The position numbers and the translations under genes are program-made. Below, piece by piece: positions 9,421 to 21,230 of a stretch of DNA of 64,000 nucleotides. Source of the stretch: Mitsuaria sp. GD03876 (GTDB lineage: Bacteria > Pseudomonadota > Gammaproteobacteria > Burkholderiales > Burkholderiaceae_C); NCBI RefSeq assembly GCF_029840635.1, contig NZ_JAOCCU010000013.1:62001-126000 (forward strand), written 5' to 3'. How positions within the stretch are numbered: the first letter of the stretch is position 1; the number at the start of each line of letters is the position of its first letter. The notes under the pieces were generated by a model, which made no database searches, was not told the origin of the DNA, and worked only from the letters and a program-made list of their open reading frames with translations.

Positions 9421-12400
9421 TCACACTCCATCGGCGTTCTTGGCCGCCGCGATCGCCTTGCCGGCGTCCGGGCCGTCCAGTTCATGCGCGTACAGCTTCT
9501 GCTGGCGCTCGCTGCCCTTGAAGAAGCGCCGCACCACCAGGAAGAACACCGGCACGAACACCACCGCCAGCAGCGTCGCCGTGACCATGCCCGACAGCAC
9601 GCCGGTGCCGATCGCGCGCTGGCTCGCCGAGCCCGCGCCCGAGGCGAAGAACAGCGGCGTGACGCCCAGGATGAAGGCCATCGAGGTCATGATGATCGGA
9701 CGGAAGCGCAGGTGCGCCGCCTCCAGCACCGACTCCACCAGCCCCTTGCCCTGCGCCTGCAGGTCCTTGGCGAACTCGATGATCAGGATCGCGTTCTTCG
9801 CCGACAGGCCGATGATCGTGATCAGGCCGACCTTGAAGTACACGTCGTTGGGCATCGCGCGCAGCGTCGCCCCGGCCAGCGCGCCCAGCAGGCCCAGCGG
9901 CACCACCAGCATCACCGACAGCGGGATCGACCAGCTCTCGTACAGCGCCGCCAGGCACAGGAACACCGCCAGCAGCGAGAACGCCAGCAGGATGCCGGCC
10001 TGCGAGCCCGACAGCTGCTCCTCGCGCGACAGGCCCGTCCACTCGTAGCCGATGCCCGGCGGGAGCTGCTGGATCATCGATTCCAGCTCCTTCATCGCCT
10101 GGCCCGTCGAGGCGCCCGGCGCCGCGTCGCCGGCCAGGCGCATCGCCGGATAGCCGTTGTAGCGGGTCGCCTGCATCTGGCCGGTGATCCAGTGGCTGGT
10201 CGCGAAGGCCGACAGCGGCACGTTGACGCCCTGCGCGTTGTTGACGTTGATCGCCAGCACGTCGTTGGGCGTCATGCGCTTGGGCGCGTCGGCCTGCACC
10301 ACGACCCGCTGCATGCGGCCGGTGCTCGGGAAGTCGTTGACGTAGGTCGAGCCCAGCTGGATGCCCAGCGTGCGCGCGATCGTGTCGTAGCCGACGCCCA
10401 GCGCCTGCGCCTTCTCGCGGTCGATGTCGATCTGCAGCTGCGGCGCGTCCTCCAGGCCGTCCGGCCGCATGCCGGTGATGACCTTGCTCTTCTGCGCCAT
10501 GCCCATGAGCTGGTTGCGGGCCTGCAGCAGCGCCTCGTGGCCGAGGCCGCCGCGGTCCTGCAGCCGCAGCGCGAAGCCGGTGGCCGTGCCCAGTTCGGGG
10601 ATCGGGGGCGGCGACAGCGGGAAGATGAACGCGTCGCGCACGCCCACCATCATCGCGCCCATCACCCGGCCGGCCAGCGCCTGCGCGCTGTGGTCCTTGC
10701 CCTTGCGTTCCTCCCAGGGCTTGAGCGGCACGAACACCAGCGCCGCGTTCTGGCCCTGGCCCGAGAACGAGAAGCCGATCACGCCGATCGTGTCGGCCAC
10801 TTCCGGCTGCTTGTGCAGGAAGTTCTCGACCGCGGCCACCGCCGCTTCCGTCCGGTTGGACGTCGCGCCCGGGGGCAGCTGCACGTTGACGATCAGGTAG
10901 CCCTGGTCCTCGTTGGGCAGGAACGAGGTCGGCATGCGGATGTAGAGCCAGCCCACGACGGCCACGATCGCGGCGAACGCCACCATCATCGAGCCGCTGC
11001 GTTTGAGCAGCTTGGCGACCCAGCCCTCGTAGCCCTTGGCGGTGCGCGAGAAGCCGCGGTTGAACCAGCCGAAGAAGCCGCGCTTCTCATGGTGGTGGCC
11101 GGCCTCGACCGGCTTGAGCAGCGTCGCGCACAGCGCCGGCGTCAGCGACAGCGCCATCAGCGCCGACAGCGCCATCGACGCCACCATCGCCAGCGAGAAC
11201 TGGCGATAGATGTTGCCCACCGAGCCGGCGAAGAACGCCATCGGCACGAACACCGCGATCAGCACCGTGGTGATGCCGATGATGGCGCCGGAGATCTGGC
11301 CCATCGCCTTCTTGGTGGCCTCGCGGGGACTGAGGCCCTCCTCGCTCATGATGCGCTCGACGTTCTCGACGACGACGATCGCGTCGTCGACCAGGATGCC
11401 GATCGCCAGCACCATGCCGAACAGCGTCAGCACGTTGATCGAGAAGCCCAGCGCCAGCATCACCCCGAAGGTCCCCAGCAGCGCCACCGGCACCACCAGC
11501 GTCGGGATCAGCGTGTAGCGCCAGTCCTGCAGGAACAGGTACATCACCAGGAACACCAGCACGATCGCCTCGATCAGCGTCTCGACCACCTGGGAGATCG
11601 AGATCTTCACGAACTTGGACGAGTCGTACGGGACCGTGTAGTCCACGCCGGCCGGGAAGTACTTCTTGAGCTCCTCCATCCGCTTCTTGATCGCGGTGGC
11701 GGTGCCCAGCGCGTTGCCGGTGGGCGAGAGCTGCACGCCGATGCCGGTGGACGGCTGGCCGTTCAGGCGGGTGTAGGTGGCGTAGCTCTGGCCGCCGAGC
11801 TCGATGCGCGCGACGTCCTTGAGCAGCACCTTGGAGCCGTCGGTGTTGGCGCGCAGCACGATCTTCTCGAACTGCGCCTTGTCCTCGAGCTGGCCCTTGA
11901 CGACGATCGTGGCCGACATCGTCTGGCTGCTGGTGTTGGGCCGGTCGCCCAGCACGCCCGCGGGCACCAGCGCGTTCTGCGCCGCGACCGCCGCGCTCAC
12001 CTCCGCCGGGCTCAGGTTGAACGACTGCATCTTGGCCGGATCCAGCCAGATGCGCATCGCGCGCTCGGAACCGAACAGCTGCGCCTGGCCGACGCCGGGG
12101 ATGCGCTGGATTTCAGGAACGATGTTGCGGGCGGCGTAGTCGCCCAGCGCGATGGGGTCCATCGAGCCGTCCTTGGACGCCATCGTCACGAACAGCAGGA
12201 AGTTCGAGCGCGACTTGTCCACGCGCACGCCTTGCTGCGTGACCGCCGCCGGCAGGCGCGGCGTGGCGCGCGAGAGGCGGTTCTGGATCTCGACCTGCGC
12301 CAGGTCGATGTTGGTGCCCGATTCGAAGGTCACCGTGATCGAGCCGGTGCCGTTGGCCTGGCTGATCGATTCCATGTAGGCCAGGCCGGGCGCGCCGTTG

Positions 12401-12606
12401 AGCTCCTGCTCGATGACGGAGACGACCGCCTCGTCCAGGGTCTTGGCCGAGGCGCCGGGGTAGGTCACCGCGATCACCAGCGAGGGCGGCGCCACCGTGG
12501 GGTACTGCGCCACCGGCAACTGGGTGACGGCCACCCCGCCGAAGACCAGGATGAACAGGGCGATCACCCACGCGAAGATGGGGCGATCAATGAAGAAACG
12601 TGCCAT
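9421..12606 (-). CDS. RND multidrug efflux pump, HAE-1 family (AcrB/MexB type)
   Basis: A 1061-residue inner-membrane proton/drug antiporter with the usual 12 TM helices and two large periplasmic loops. The proton-relay residues are present: Asp407-Asp408 in GILVDDAIVVVENV and a lysine at about 937 in LSAKNAILIIEF. The N-terminal MARFFIDRPIFAWVIAL is characteristic of AcrB/MexB. It sits 29 bp downstream of its adaptor and directly upstream of the outer-membrane factor, so the whole tripartite pump is encoded here. Substrates are likely hydrophobic or amphiphilic drugs and solvents, from the family and from the AcrR-like regulator. Confidence 0.97.
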   Translation of the reverse strand: MARFFIDRPIFAWVIALFILVFGGVAVTQLPVAQYPTVAPPSLVIAVTYPGASAKTLDEAVVSVIEQELNGAPGLAYMESISQANGTGSITVTFESGTNIDLAQVEIQNRLSRATPRLPAAVTQQGVRVDKSRSNFLLFVTMASKDGSMDPIALGDYAARNIVPEIQRIPGVGQAQLFGSERAMRIWLDPAKMQSFNLSPAEVSAAVAAQNALVPAGVLGDRPNTSSQTMSATIVVKGQLEDKAQFEKIVLRANTDGSKVLLKDVARIELGGQSYATYTRLNGQPSTGIGVQLSPTGNALGTATAIKKRMEELKKYFPAGVDYTVPYDSSKFVKISISQVVETLIEAIVLVFLVMYLFLQDWRYTLIPTLVVPVALLGTFGVMLALGFSINVLTLFGMVLAIGILVDDAIVVVENVERIMSEEGLSPREATKKAMGQISGAIIGITTVLIAVFVPMAFFAGSVGNIYRQFSLAMVASMALSALMALSLTPALCATLLKPVEAGHHHEKRGFFGWFNRGFSRTAKGYEGWVAKLLKRSGSMMVAFAAIVAVVGWLYIRMPTSFLPNEDQGYLIVNVQLPPGATSNRTEAAVAAVENFLHKQPEVADTIGVIGFSFSGQGQNAALVFVPLKPWEERKGKDHSAQALAGRVMGAMMVGVRDAFIFPLSPPPIPELGTATGFALRLQDRGGLGHEALLQARNQLMGMAQKSKVITGMRPDGLEDAPQLQIDIDREKAQALGVGYDTIARTLGIQLGSTYVNDFPSTGRMQRVVVQADAPKRMTPNDVLAINVNNAQGVNVPLSAFATSHWITGQMQATRYNGYPAMRLAGDAAPGASTGQAMKELESMIQQLPPGIGYEWTGLSREEQLSGSQAGILLAFSLLAVFLCLAALYESWSIPLSVMLVVPLGLLGALAGATLRAMPNDVYFKVGLITIIGLSAKNAILIIEFAKDLQAQGKGLVESVLEAAHLRFRPIIMTSMAFILGVTPLFFASGAGSASQRAIGTGVLSGMVTATLLAVVFVPVFFLVVRRFFKGSERQQKLYAHELDGPDAGKAIAAAKNADGV

Positions 12607-12635
12607 GTCTTGGATCCTTCCGGAGCGTCAGGCGC

Positions 12636-13892
12636 TCAGCGGCTGGCCGCGGCGGAGGCCGCCGGGGCGGCGCCCGAGGCCGCGCTCGCCGGGTTGAACG
12701 GCACCGGATTGACCGGCGCCCCCGGGACGAACATCTTCTGGAAGCCGTCGGCGATGACCTTCTCGCCGGACTTCAGGCCGTCCAGCACCACCCACTGGTT
12801 GCCGATCGCGTTGCCGATCTTGACCTTGCGCGGCGCGGGCTTGTTGTCGGGACCGACCACCAGCACCGTGTCGCCGGTCGAGCCGCGCGTCACCGCCTGC
12901 TGCGGCAGCAGTACCGCCGAGGGCAGTTCCGCCTGCGCCACGCGCACCCGCACGTACTGGCCGGGCAGCAGCAGGCCGTCCGGGTTCGGCACCTCGGCGC
13001 GCAGCGTCACCTGGCCCGAGGTCGGGTCGACCGTCAGGTCGGTGAACAGCAGCTTGCCGGCGCGCGGCAGGACGTTGCCGTCGTCGCCGACGATCTCGAC
13101 CTGCGCCGCGTTGGCGCCGGCGCTGCGCAGCTGGCCGGCGGCCAGCGCGCGGCGCATCGTCTGCACCTCGTTGGCGGACTGGGTGAAGTTCACGTAGACG
13201 CTGCTGACCTGCTGGATCAGCGCCAGCTGCGTGGCGTCGGCCGCGCCCACCAGCGCGCCCTCGGTCACCAGCGCGCGGCCGATGCGGCCCGAGATCGGCG
13301 CGTAGACATGGGCGTAGTCCAGGCTCAGCTTGGCCTGCACGACGGCGGCCTTGGCGGCGGCGACATCGGCGGTCGCGGCCTTGGCGGTCGCCACCGAGGT
13401 GATGTATTCCTGCTGGCTGATCGCCTTGGCGTCGGCCAGCGGCTTGTTGCGCGCGGCCTGCGCGGCGGCCTGCGCCTCGTTGGCCTGGGCCTTGGCGAGG
13501 TTGGCGTTGGCGCTGTCGAGCTGCGCCTGGTACGGCGCCGGGTCGATCAGGAACAGCGCCTGGCCGGCCTTGACCTCGGAGCCCTCGGTGAAGAGACGCT
13601 TCAGGATCACGCCGTTGACGCGAGCGCGCACTTGCGCGGTACGCAGCGCCTCGACACGGCCCGGCAGTTCGGTCTGCAGCGCCACCGGCTGCTGGCCCAC
13701 CGTGACGACGCCGACGTTGGCCGGCGGCATGCCGCCGCCCGGGCCGCCCTTGCCGGCCGCCTCGTCCTTGCCGCAGGCGGTCAGCACCGCCGCGATCGAA
13801 ATCACCAGCGGCAACAGGTAGAGCATGCGCGCGCCGGCCTTCAGGCCCGGGCGCTCCGACCCCGGCGTTGCTTTTGTCAGAGGGGTAGACAT
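12636..13892 (-). CDS. RND efflux periplasmic adaptor (AcrA/MexA family)
   Basis: A 418-residue membrane-fusion lipoprotein. A hydrophobic segment ending in lipobox LTAC is at about residues 32-42, followed by a barrel-sandwich/lipoyl half, an alpha-hairpin (about 105-175, Ala-rich coiled coil with QAQLDSANANLAKAQ), and beta-barrel and membrane-proximal domains. The start is the ATG at 13892 (MSTPLTKATPG), preceded by GAGAGGAAT; translation further upstream would cross the operator. It is the first gene of the operon and divergent from the TetR regulator. Confidence 0.95.
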   Translation of the reverse strand: MSTPLTKATPGSERPGLKAGARMLYLLPLVISIAAVLTACGKDEAAGKGGPGGGMPPANVGVVTVGQQPVALQTELPGRVEALRTAQVRARVNGVILKRLFTEGSEVKAGQALFLIDPAPYQAQLDSANANLAKAQANEAQAAAQAARNKPLADAKAISQQEYITSVATAKAATADVAAAKAAVVQAKLSLDYAHVYAPISGRIGRALVTEGALVGAADATQLALIQQVSSVYVNFTQSANEVQTMRRALAAGQLRSAGANAAQVEIVGDDGNVLPRAGKLLFTDLTVDPTSGQVTLRAEVPNPDGLLLPGQYVRVRVAQAELPSAVLLPQQAVTRGSTGDTVLVVGPDNKPAPRKVKIGNAIGNQWVVLDGLKSGEKVIADGFQKMFVPGAPVNPVPFNPASAASGAAPAASAAASR

Positions 13893-14001
13893 CACGATGG
13901 GATTCCTCTCGCAGTACAGATTCAGATGGGTCAGCCAACCATGGCACCTACCGCCACGACGTACGGCATCGGTACGGTTCGACCCGAAGCCGCGCAGTAT
14001 A

Positions 14002-14025
14002 TACATACATTCATGCATGTATGTT
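14002..14025. promoter_or_regulatory. AcrR/TtgR-type operator between the efflux operon and its repressor
   Basis: A 24-bp near-palindrome with arms ACATACAT (14003-14010) and ATGTATGT (14017-14024) separated by 6 bp. It closely matches the known E. coli AcrR box, TACATACATT-N4-AATGTATGTA, in both sequence and length. It lies between the divergent efflux and TetR genes, 28 bp before the regulator start, so the repressor likely controls both units from here. Confidence 0.85.
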
Positions 14026-14052
14026 TCTGGAACGTGCTCCTACAATCGAGGC

Positions 14053-14838
14053 ATGGCACGTCGAACCAAACAGGAAGCCCAGGAGACGCGCGAGCGCCTG
14101 CTCGACGCCGCGGAACAGCTGTTCCATGAGCGCGGCGTCTCGCGGACCTCGCTGCAGGACATCGCGCAGGCCGCCGGCGTGACGCGCGGCGCCGTCTACT
14201 GGCATTTCGAAGACAAGGTCCAGCTCTTCAACGCGATGATGGAGCGCGCCACCATGCCGCTGGAGGAGGACTTCGAGGCGTCGGTGACGCCCCATCCCGA
14301 GCGGCCATTGGACGACCTGCGCCTGCGATTGATGAACGTCATGCACTGCGCGGTGTTCAACGCTCGCACACGCCGGGCCTTCGAGATCGCCAACCTGCGG
14401 GTGGAGTTCGTCGGGGAGATGGCCTCGATCCGGGGCCGCAAGGTGGCCGCGCACCGCGAATGGACCACCCACAACCGCGACGCGTTCGAGCGCGCCAAGG
14501 CGCTCGGCCAGTTGCCCGCGGACGTCGACGCGCACCAGGCGGCCATCGGGCTGATGGCGCTGATCGGCGGGCTGCTGCATCACTGGATCCTGGATCCGGA
14601 GGCCTTCGACCTGATCGAGGTCGGACAGGCGCGGCTGGAGCATTACCTCTCCTCGTTGACGGTGGCGGTGCCGAACCGCTTCCCGCCGCTGACGGCGGCG
14701 GAACGCGGCGCGCTGGGCCGCCAGGCGGCATGTTCCGCGCCCGGCCCGCAGGGCGCCGGCGGCCTGCCCCGGGACGACGCCAGCCCCGCGGACGACACGC
14801 CCCCGGCCCCGGACGCGGCCGTCCATCCTCGCGATTGA
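14053..14838 (+). CDS. TetR-family efflux repressor (AcrR/TtgR-like)
   Basis: A 261-residue regulator. The N-terminal TetR HTH covers about residues 10-56, with the recognition segment [20 protein letters not shown]. An AcrR-type ligand-binding C-terminal domain follows, with the helical [26 protein letters not shown] region. The start is the ATG at 14053 (MARRTKQEA), which aligns with AcrR and TtgR. The protein is about 45 residues longer than AcrR because of a Pro/Ala/Asp-rich, probably disordered tail. It is divergent from the RND operon and expected to repress it until drugs bind. Confidence 0.93.
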   Translation: MARRTKQEAQETRERLLDAAEQLFHERGVSRTSLQDIAQAAGVTRGAVYWHFEDKVQLFNAMMERATMPLEEDFEASVTPHPERPLDDLRLRLMNVMHCAVFNARTRRAFEIANLRVEFVGEMASIRGRKVAAHREWTTHNRDAFERAKALGQLPADVDAHQAAIGLMALIGGLLHHWILDPEAFDLIEVGQARLEHYLSSLTVAVPNRFPPLTAAERGALGRQAACSAPGPQGAGGLPRDDASPADDTPPAPDAAVHPRD

Positions 14839-14938
14839 GCGCAATTCCGGTGGAAAGCCCTGCATTTGCGCGGGGTGCCCTGGGGTGAACCCCAGGGTGC
14901 GGCGACAATACCCGGTTGCCCACGTCCGAGCCGCCGCC

Positions 14939-17343
<2,405 letters not shown>

Positions 17344-17353
<10 letters not shown>

Positions 17354-17718
17354 TCGTCAGCGGACGGCGCCGTCGGCGCCGGTCCCGGCTTCACCCACTG
17401 CCAGACCTTCCATCCCAGGCTGACCCAGGCCCAGACCCGGGCGATGCGCCCCGGCGGGCTGTCGACCGCGTCGGCGTCGCGCCGGCGCAGCGCGCGCACC
17501 AGCCCCGCCAGGCCGCCCGCGGCGGCCAGCGCCGCCACCGTGCGCCACAGCCGCGGCAGGCTGCCGGCCAGCCGCCAGAGCCCATGGCCGCGTTCGGCCC
17601 ATTGCATCGGGCGCTCCAGCGCCTGCAGGTCGCGCACCAGGCCCACCCGCAGCTCCGCGCTGCGCAGCTGCAGCTCGAGCTGACGCAGCTTGAGCCGCTG
17701 GCCCGCGTCGCCCCACAT
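17344..17718 (-). CDS. Small YqjK-like hypothetical protein
   Basis: A 124-residue protein with no confident family name. The first 40 residues are charged and helical ([18 protein letters not shown]), then one weak hydrophobic segment (about 62-80), an Arg-rich patch and a Trp-rich segment ([14 protein letters not shown]). Its position directly after a YqjE-type gene, with start and stop overlapping by one base (TGATG), matches the third gene of yqjD-yqjE-yqjK operons, hence the suggested relation. The last 10 bp overlap the convergent ygiQ-type gene. Confidence 0.7.
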
Positions 17719-18107
17719 CACGGTTGATCTCCGGTATCGGGCGCGACGGCGCGCTGGTCGCGCGCCAGTTCCGCGGCGCTGGCCGAGAACGGCCGGCCCG
17801 TCGCCAGTTGCCGCTTCGCCCAGTACCAGGACGACACCGCGCCGATCAGGAAGGCCGCGCCGAGCCCCGCACCCAGGGGGGCCCGCCAGTTGTCCGGCAC
17901 CCACAGCAGCAACGCCACGACCAGCATCAGCAGCGCGGCCACGCCCAGCAGCAGCGCCAGCAGCAACGCGGTCAGCGCGCCGAACAGCCGCAGCAGCTCC
18001 GCCTGCAGTTCCACGCCGAGCAATTCCAGCCGCACGCGGGCCAGTTCCAGCGTGCGCTCGGCGATGCGACGCAGCCGCTCCGTCAGCCCCGGATCGCGTG
18101 ATTCCAT
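17718..18107 (-). CDS. Phage-holin-like inner-membrane protein, YqjE family
   Basis: A 129-residue protein. A charged amphipathic N-terminus (residues 1-40, ERLRRIAERTLELARVRLELL) precedes two adjacent TM helices (about 42-68 and 76-95), then a short cytoplasmic tail. This matches the YqjE/holin-superfamily-III proteins, which are housekeeping membrane proteins in proteobacteria rather than phage lysis genes. It is translationally linked to the yqjK-like gene. Its usual partner, a YqjD-type DUF883 protein, is encoded at 20729-21034, about 2.6 kb away. Confidence 0.85.
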   Translation of the reverse strand: MESRDPGLTERLRRIAERTLELARVRLELLGVELQAELLRLFGALTALLLALLLGVAALLMLVVALLLWVPDNWRAPLGAGLGAAFLIGAVSSWYWAKRQLATGRPFSASAAELARDQRAVAPDTGDQP

Positions 18108-18271
18108 CGAATGTTTCTCCTCTGTGTCCGGCCTCCCGGAACGCGGAAGCTATCACTGAATCGGGGGAAACGAGGGCGTTCTTTGTCCAATCGCGCCTCA
18201 GGCCTTGGGCTAAAGTGCGGTAACGCCTGGTTGCGCGCGCCGCGCGCCGCCGGCCTGACAAGGTTCATTCA

Positions 18272-20632
18272 ATGCCTGATCGCCAGCACACGCCGCACTC
18301 CGCCGTCGTCGAAGACGACGACCTGCTGCAGTTCCTGGACGACCACGAGCATGCGGCCGTGGACGACGCGCCCCCCCGCAAGCCCTGGCGGGTGCTGATC
18401 GTCGACGACGACACCGACGTCCACAAGGCGACCGAGCTCGCGATGCAGGGCCTGCAGGTCGAGGGCCAGCCGCTGGCCTTCCTGCACGCCAAGTCCGCCG
18501 CCGAGGCGCGCTCGCTGCTCGGCCATGAACCCGACATCGCCGTCGTGCTGCTGGACGTGGTCATGGAGTCCGACGACGCCGGCCTGCAGCTGGTGCGCCA
18601 CATCCGCGACGAACTGCGCCTGCGCGCGGTGCGCATCGTGCTGCGCACCGGCCAGCCCGGCTACGCGCCGGAGATCGAGACGGTCCAGACCTACGACATC
18701 AACGACTACAAGACCAAGTCGGAGCTGACCCGCACCCGGCTCTACACGGTGCTGACCGCCGCGATCCGCTCGTACCGGCAGATCCGCGCGCTGGAGGCGA
18801 ACCGGCAGGGCCTGGAGATGATCGTCGAGGCCAGCACCGAGCTCGGCCGCCAGCACGGGCTGCACCGCTTCGCCGAAGGCGTGGTCACGCAGCTGTGCGC
18901 GCTGCTGGGCACGCTGCCCGAGGGCCTGGTCTGCGTGCAGGCCCACAACGACGCGTCCGGCGACGCCCGCGTCATCGCCGCGGCCGGCCAGTACAGCTCG
19001 CTGATCAACCGGCCGCTGCGCGCGGTGCCGGTGGGCAAGGTGCGGGACCTGCTCGCGCGCTGCCTGGCCGCCGGCCACAACCTGCATGAAGAGGGCTGCA
19101 CCGTCCTGTTCTTCGGCCTGCCCAGCGGCCGCGCGATGGCCGCGCTGGTCGAAGTGCAGCGCGAGCTCGACGAGCTCGACCGCCAGCTGCTGCGCGCCTT
19201 CTGCTCCAACATCGCCGTCGGCTTCGAGAACGTCATGCTCTACACGCAGCTGACGGACCAGGCCTACAACGACCCGCTGCTGCAGCTGCCCAACCGCACG
19301 CGCTTCATCGAGCTGCTCGAGCACAACCTCAAGACGCCCGAGGGCATCACGCTGGCGCTGATCGACCTGGACGACTTCGCCGACGTCAACGACGCCTTCG
19401 GCCACCGCTTCGGCGACCAGGTGCTCCAGGCGGTGTCGCAGCGGCTGGCGCAGCGGCTGGGCTTCAACACCGCGATGGCGCGGATCTCGTCCAACGCCTT
19501 CGGCCTGCTCGGTCCCGACGAGATGGTCAACGGCCACCGCATCGCGCTGGTCTTCGAGGACCCGTTCACCGTCGCCGGCGAGCGGCTGCAGCTCTCCGCC
19601 ACCACCGGGCTGGTGCGGCTGGCGCAGTCGCGCGCGCTGGGCTCGGAGCTGCTGCTGGACGCGCAGATCGCGCTCAAGCGCGCCAAGGCGGGCAACCGCG
19701 GCGCGTCGCAGTACTTCTCGGCGGAGATGGGCGTCGACGCCCGCGAGCGCTTCAAGCTGCTCAAGGGCCTGCGCGCCAGCTTCGAGGAACGCCGGCTGTT
19801 CGTCGTCTACCAGCCGCAGGTGGAACTGGGCTCGCAGCGCGTCATCGGCGCCGAGGCGCTGCTGCGCTGGCGCACCGCCGACGGCAAGTTCGTGCCGCCG
19901 GACCAGTTCATCCCGCTGGCCGAGCAGTCCGGCCTGATCGTGCCGATCGGCGAATTCGTACTGAGGACCGCCTGCCACCAGGTGCGCCAGCTGCGCGACG
20001 CCGGCCATGCCGACTTCCGCATCGCGGTGAACATCTCGCTGGCCCAGTTCCGTCATCCGGCCTTCATCGACACGGTGCGCCGCGCGCTGGCCGATGCCGA
20101 CGTGCCGGGCGCCGCGCTGGAGCTGGAGATCACCGAGTCGATGGCGATGGAGGAGGTCTCGGCCGTGCTGCGCGTGCTGGCGGAGATCCGCGGCACCGGC
20201 GCCTCGGTGGCGATCGACGACTTCGGCACCGGTTTCTCGTCGCTGAGCCAGCTGCGCCGGCTCGACGTCGAGCGGCTCAAGATCGACCGCGCCTTCGTCC
20301 GCGAGGCGCAGAGCTCCGCCGCCGGCGCGACGATCGCGCAGATGGTGGTGAACCTGGGATGCAGCCTGGGGATGCGCGTCGTCGCCGAAGGCATCGAGAC
20401 CGAGGAACAGCGCCTGCACCTGCTGGCGCTGGGCTGCCACGAGGGTCAGGGCTGGCTGTTCGCCAAGCCGATGCCGGGCGAGGACCTCGAGCGCTGGCTG
20501 GCCGCGCCCAAGCCCTGGCAAACGAATCCGACGCCGGCCAGCGCGCCGGCGCCCCAACCGGCGCCGTGCCTGGCGCCGAGCGCCGCGACGGCCAGCGTCC
20601 CGGTCGTCACGCCGGTCAACGGCGGACGGTGA
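18272..20632 (+). CDS. Response regulator with DUF3369, degenerate GGDEF and EAL domains
   Basis: A 786-residue c-di-GMP signalling protein. A receiver domain (about residues 38-165) has the acidic pocket IVDDD and probable phospho-acceptor Asp95 in VVLLDVVM. DUF3369 follows (about 170-325). The GGDEF-like domain (about 330-490) has its active-site loop replaced by SSNAF (about 406-410), so cyclase activity is not expected. The EAL domain (about 505-755) is intact, with EALLRW at about 528, ELEITES and DDFGTGFSS, so a phosphodiesterase is predicted. The C-terminus is a Pro/Ala-rich tail. No cognate histidine kinase is adjacent. The start is the ATG at 18272. Confidence 0.93.
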   Translation: MPDRQHTPHSAVVEDDDLLQFLDDHEHAAVDDAPPRKPWRVLIVDDDTDVHKATELAMQGLQVEGQPLAFLHAKSAAEARSLLGHEPDIAVVLLDVVMESDDAGLQLVRHIRDELRLRAVRIVLRTGQPGYAPEIETVQTYDINDYKTKSELTRTRLYTVLTAAIRSYRQIRALEANRQGLEMIVEASTELGRQHGLHRFAEGVVTQLCALLGTLPEGLVCVQAHNDASGDARVIAAAGQYSSLINRPLRAVPVGKVRDLLARCLAAGHNLHEEGCTVLFFGLPSGRAMAALVEVQRELDELDRQLLRAFCSNIAVGFENVMLYTQLTDQAYNDPLLQLPNRTRFIELLEHNLKTPEGITLALIDLDDFADVNDAFGHRFGDQVLQAVSQRLAQRLGFNTAMARISSNAFGLLGPDEMVNGHRIALVFEDPFTVAGERLQLSATTGLVRLAQSRALGSELLLDAQIALKRAKAGNRGASQYFSAEMGVDARERFKLLKGLRASFEERRLFVVYQPQVELGSQRVIGAEALLRWRTADGKFVPPDQFIPLAEQSGLIVPIGEFVLRTACHQVRQLRDAGHADFRIAVNISLAQFRHPAFIDTVRRALADADVPGAALELEITESMAMEEVSAVLRVLAEIRGTGASVAIDDFGTGFSSLSQLRRLDVERLKIDRAFVREAQSSAAGATIAQMVVNLGCSLGMRVVAEGIETEEQRLHLLALGCHEGQGWLFAKPMPGEDLERWLAAPKPWQTNPTPASAPAPQPAPCLAPSAATASVPVVTPVNGGR

Positions 20633-20660
20633 CGGCCGGCGCCTCGGCCAGCCGTCGGAA

Positions 20661-20680
20661 CGCGCCGCCCCGGCGGCGCG
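20661..20680. terminator. Strong GC hairpin between convergent genes
   Basis: A perfect 9-bp stem, CGCGCCGCC (20661-20669) with GGCGGCGCG (20672-20680), lies between the REC-GGDEF-EAL gene and the DUF883 gene, which converge on it. No T-run follows on either strand, so this is at best a U-less or Rho-assisted bidirectional terminator. Confidence 0.4.
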
Positions 20681-20728
20681 CCCTCGGCAGACGGCCCGTG
20701 AGCGCCGCCTGCCCGGCAGACCGCCGCG

Positions 20729-21034
20729 TCAGCGACGGCTGATCAGCAGACCCAGCAGCAGGCCGACACCGGCCGCCACGCCGATCGACTGCCAGGGGTT
20801 GTCGTGCACGTAGTCGTCGGTCGCCTTGCTGGCGGCCTTGGCGCGCTCGACGGCGGCGGACTGGAAGTCGCCCAGGCTGGACTTGGCGCGGTCCAGCGTC
20901 GACTGCACGCGGGCCCGCAGCTCCGACGCGCCGGCGCCGGTCTGGTCGGCGGTGGCGCGCAGCAGCGACTCGGCGTCCGTCACCACCTGGTGCAGGTCAG
21001 CCAGCAGGCGATCGGAGGAAGAGGTCTTGGCCAT
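20729..21034 (-). CDS. DUF883 (ElaB/YqjD) ribosome-associated membrane-anchored protein
   Basis: A 101-residue protein. A long amphipathic helical region (residues 1-72) precedes DNPW at about 79 and a C-terminal hydrophobic helix with a glycine-rich stretch (GVAAGVGLLLGLLISRR). This is the standard layout of YqjD/ElaB/YgaM proteins, tail-anchored inner-membrane proteins that bind stationary-phase ribosomes in E. coli. Here it is separated from the yqjE-yqjK-like pair by the oppositely oriented c-di-GMP gene. A possible promoter lies in the 196-bp upstream gap. Confidence 0.88.
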   Translation of the reverse strand: MAKTSSSDRLLADLHQVVTDAESLLRATADQTGAGASELRARVQSTLDRAKSSLGDFQSAAVERAKAASKATDDYVHDNPWQSIGVAAGVGLLLGLLISRR

Positions 21035-21230
21035 GAGCAGTACTCCTTGTTGGATGGGTGAAACGAAAGCGCATCGGCGCGGAACGAAGTCCGGTTGTAC
21101 GTCTGTCGAGCGATATCGGGCAAGTCATCCCGATGGGTGTCCGACCGCGACGCGCGGATTTGCCGCTGCGCGAACCATGGTCCCGGCAGGGGCATGTGGC
21201 GCTCCCGGCCTGGGCAAGGGCGGCCGAGGT

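Noticed and set aside
9484..13197. A 1237-codon open frame antisense to the RND pump and adaptor
   Set aside because: Low-complexity Arg/His/Gln-rich translation spanning two well-supported genes on the other strand; a GC-driven artefact.
14885..14938. Upstream GTG start (14885) for the YgiQ-type protein
   Set aside because: It precedes a GACAAT -10-like box and adds 18 residues without family resemblance; GTG 14939 is preferred.
17718..18107. Prophage lysis cassette suggested by the holin-like gene
   Set aside because: YqjE-type holin-like proteins are chromosomal housekeeping genes; no endolysin, spanin or other phage genes are nearby.
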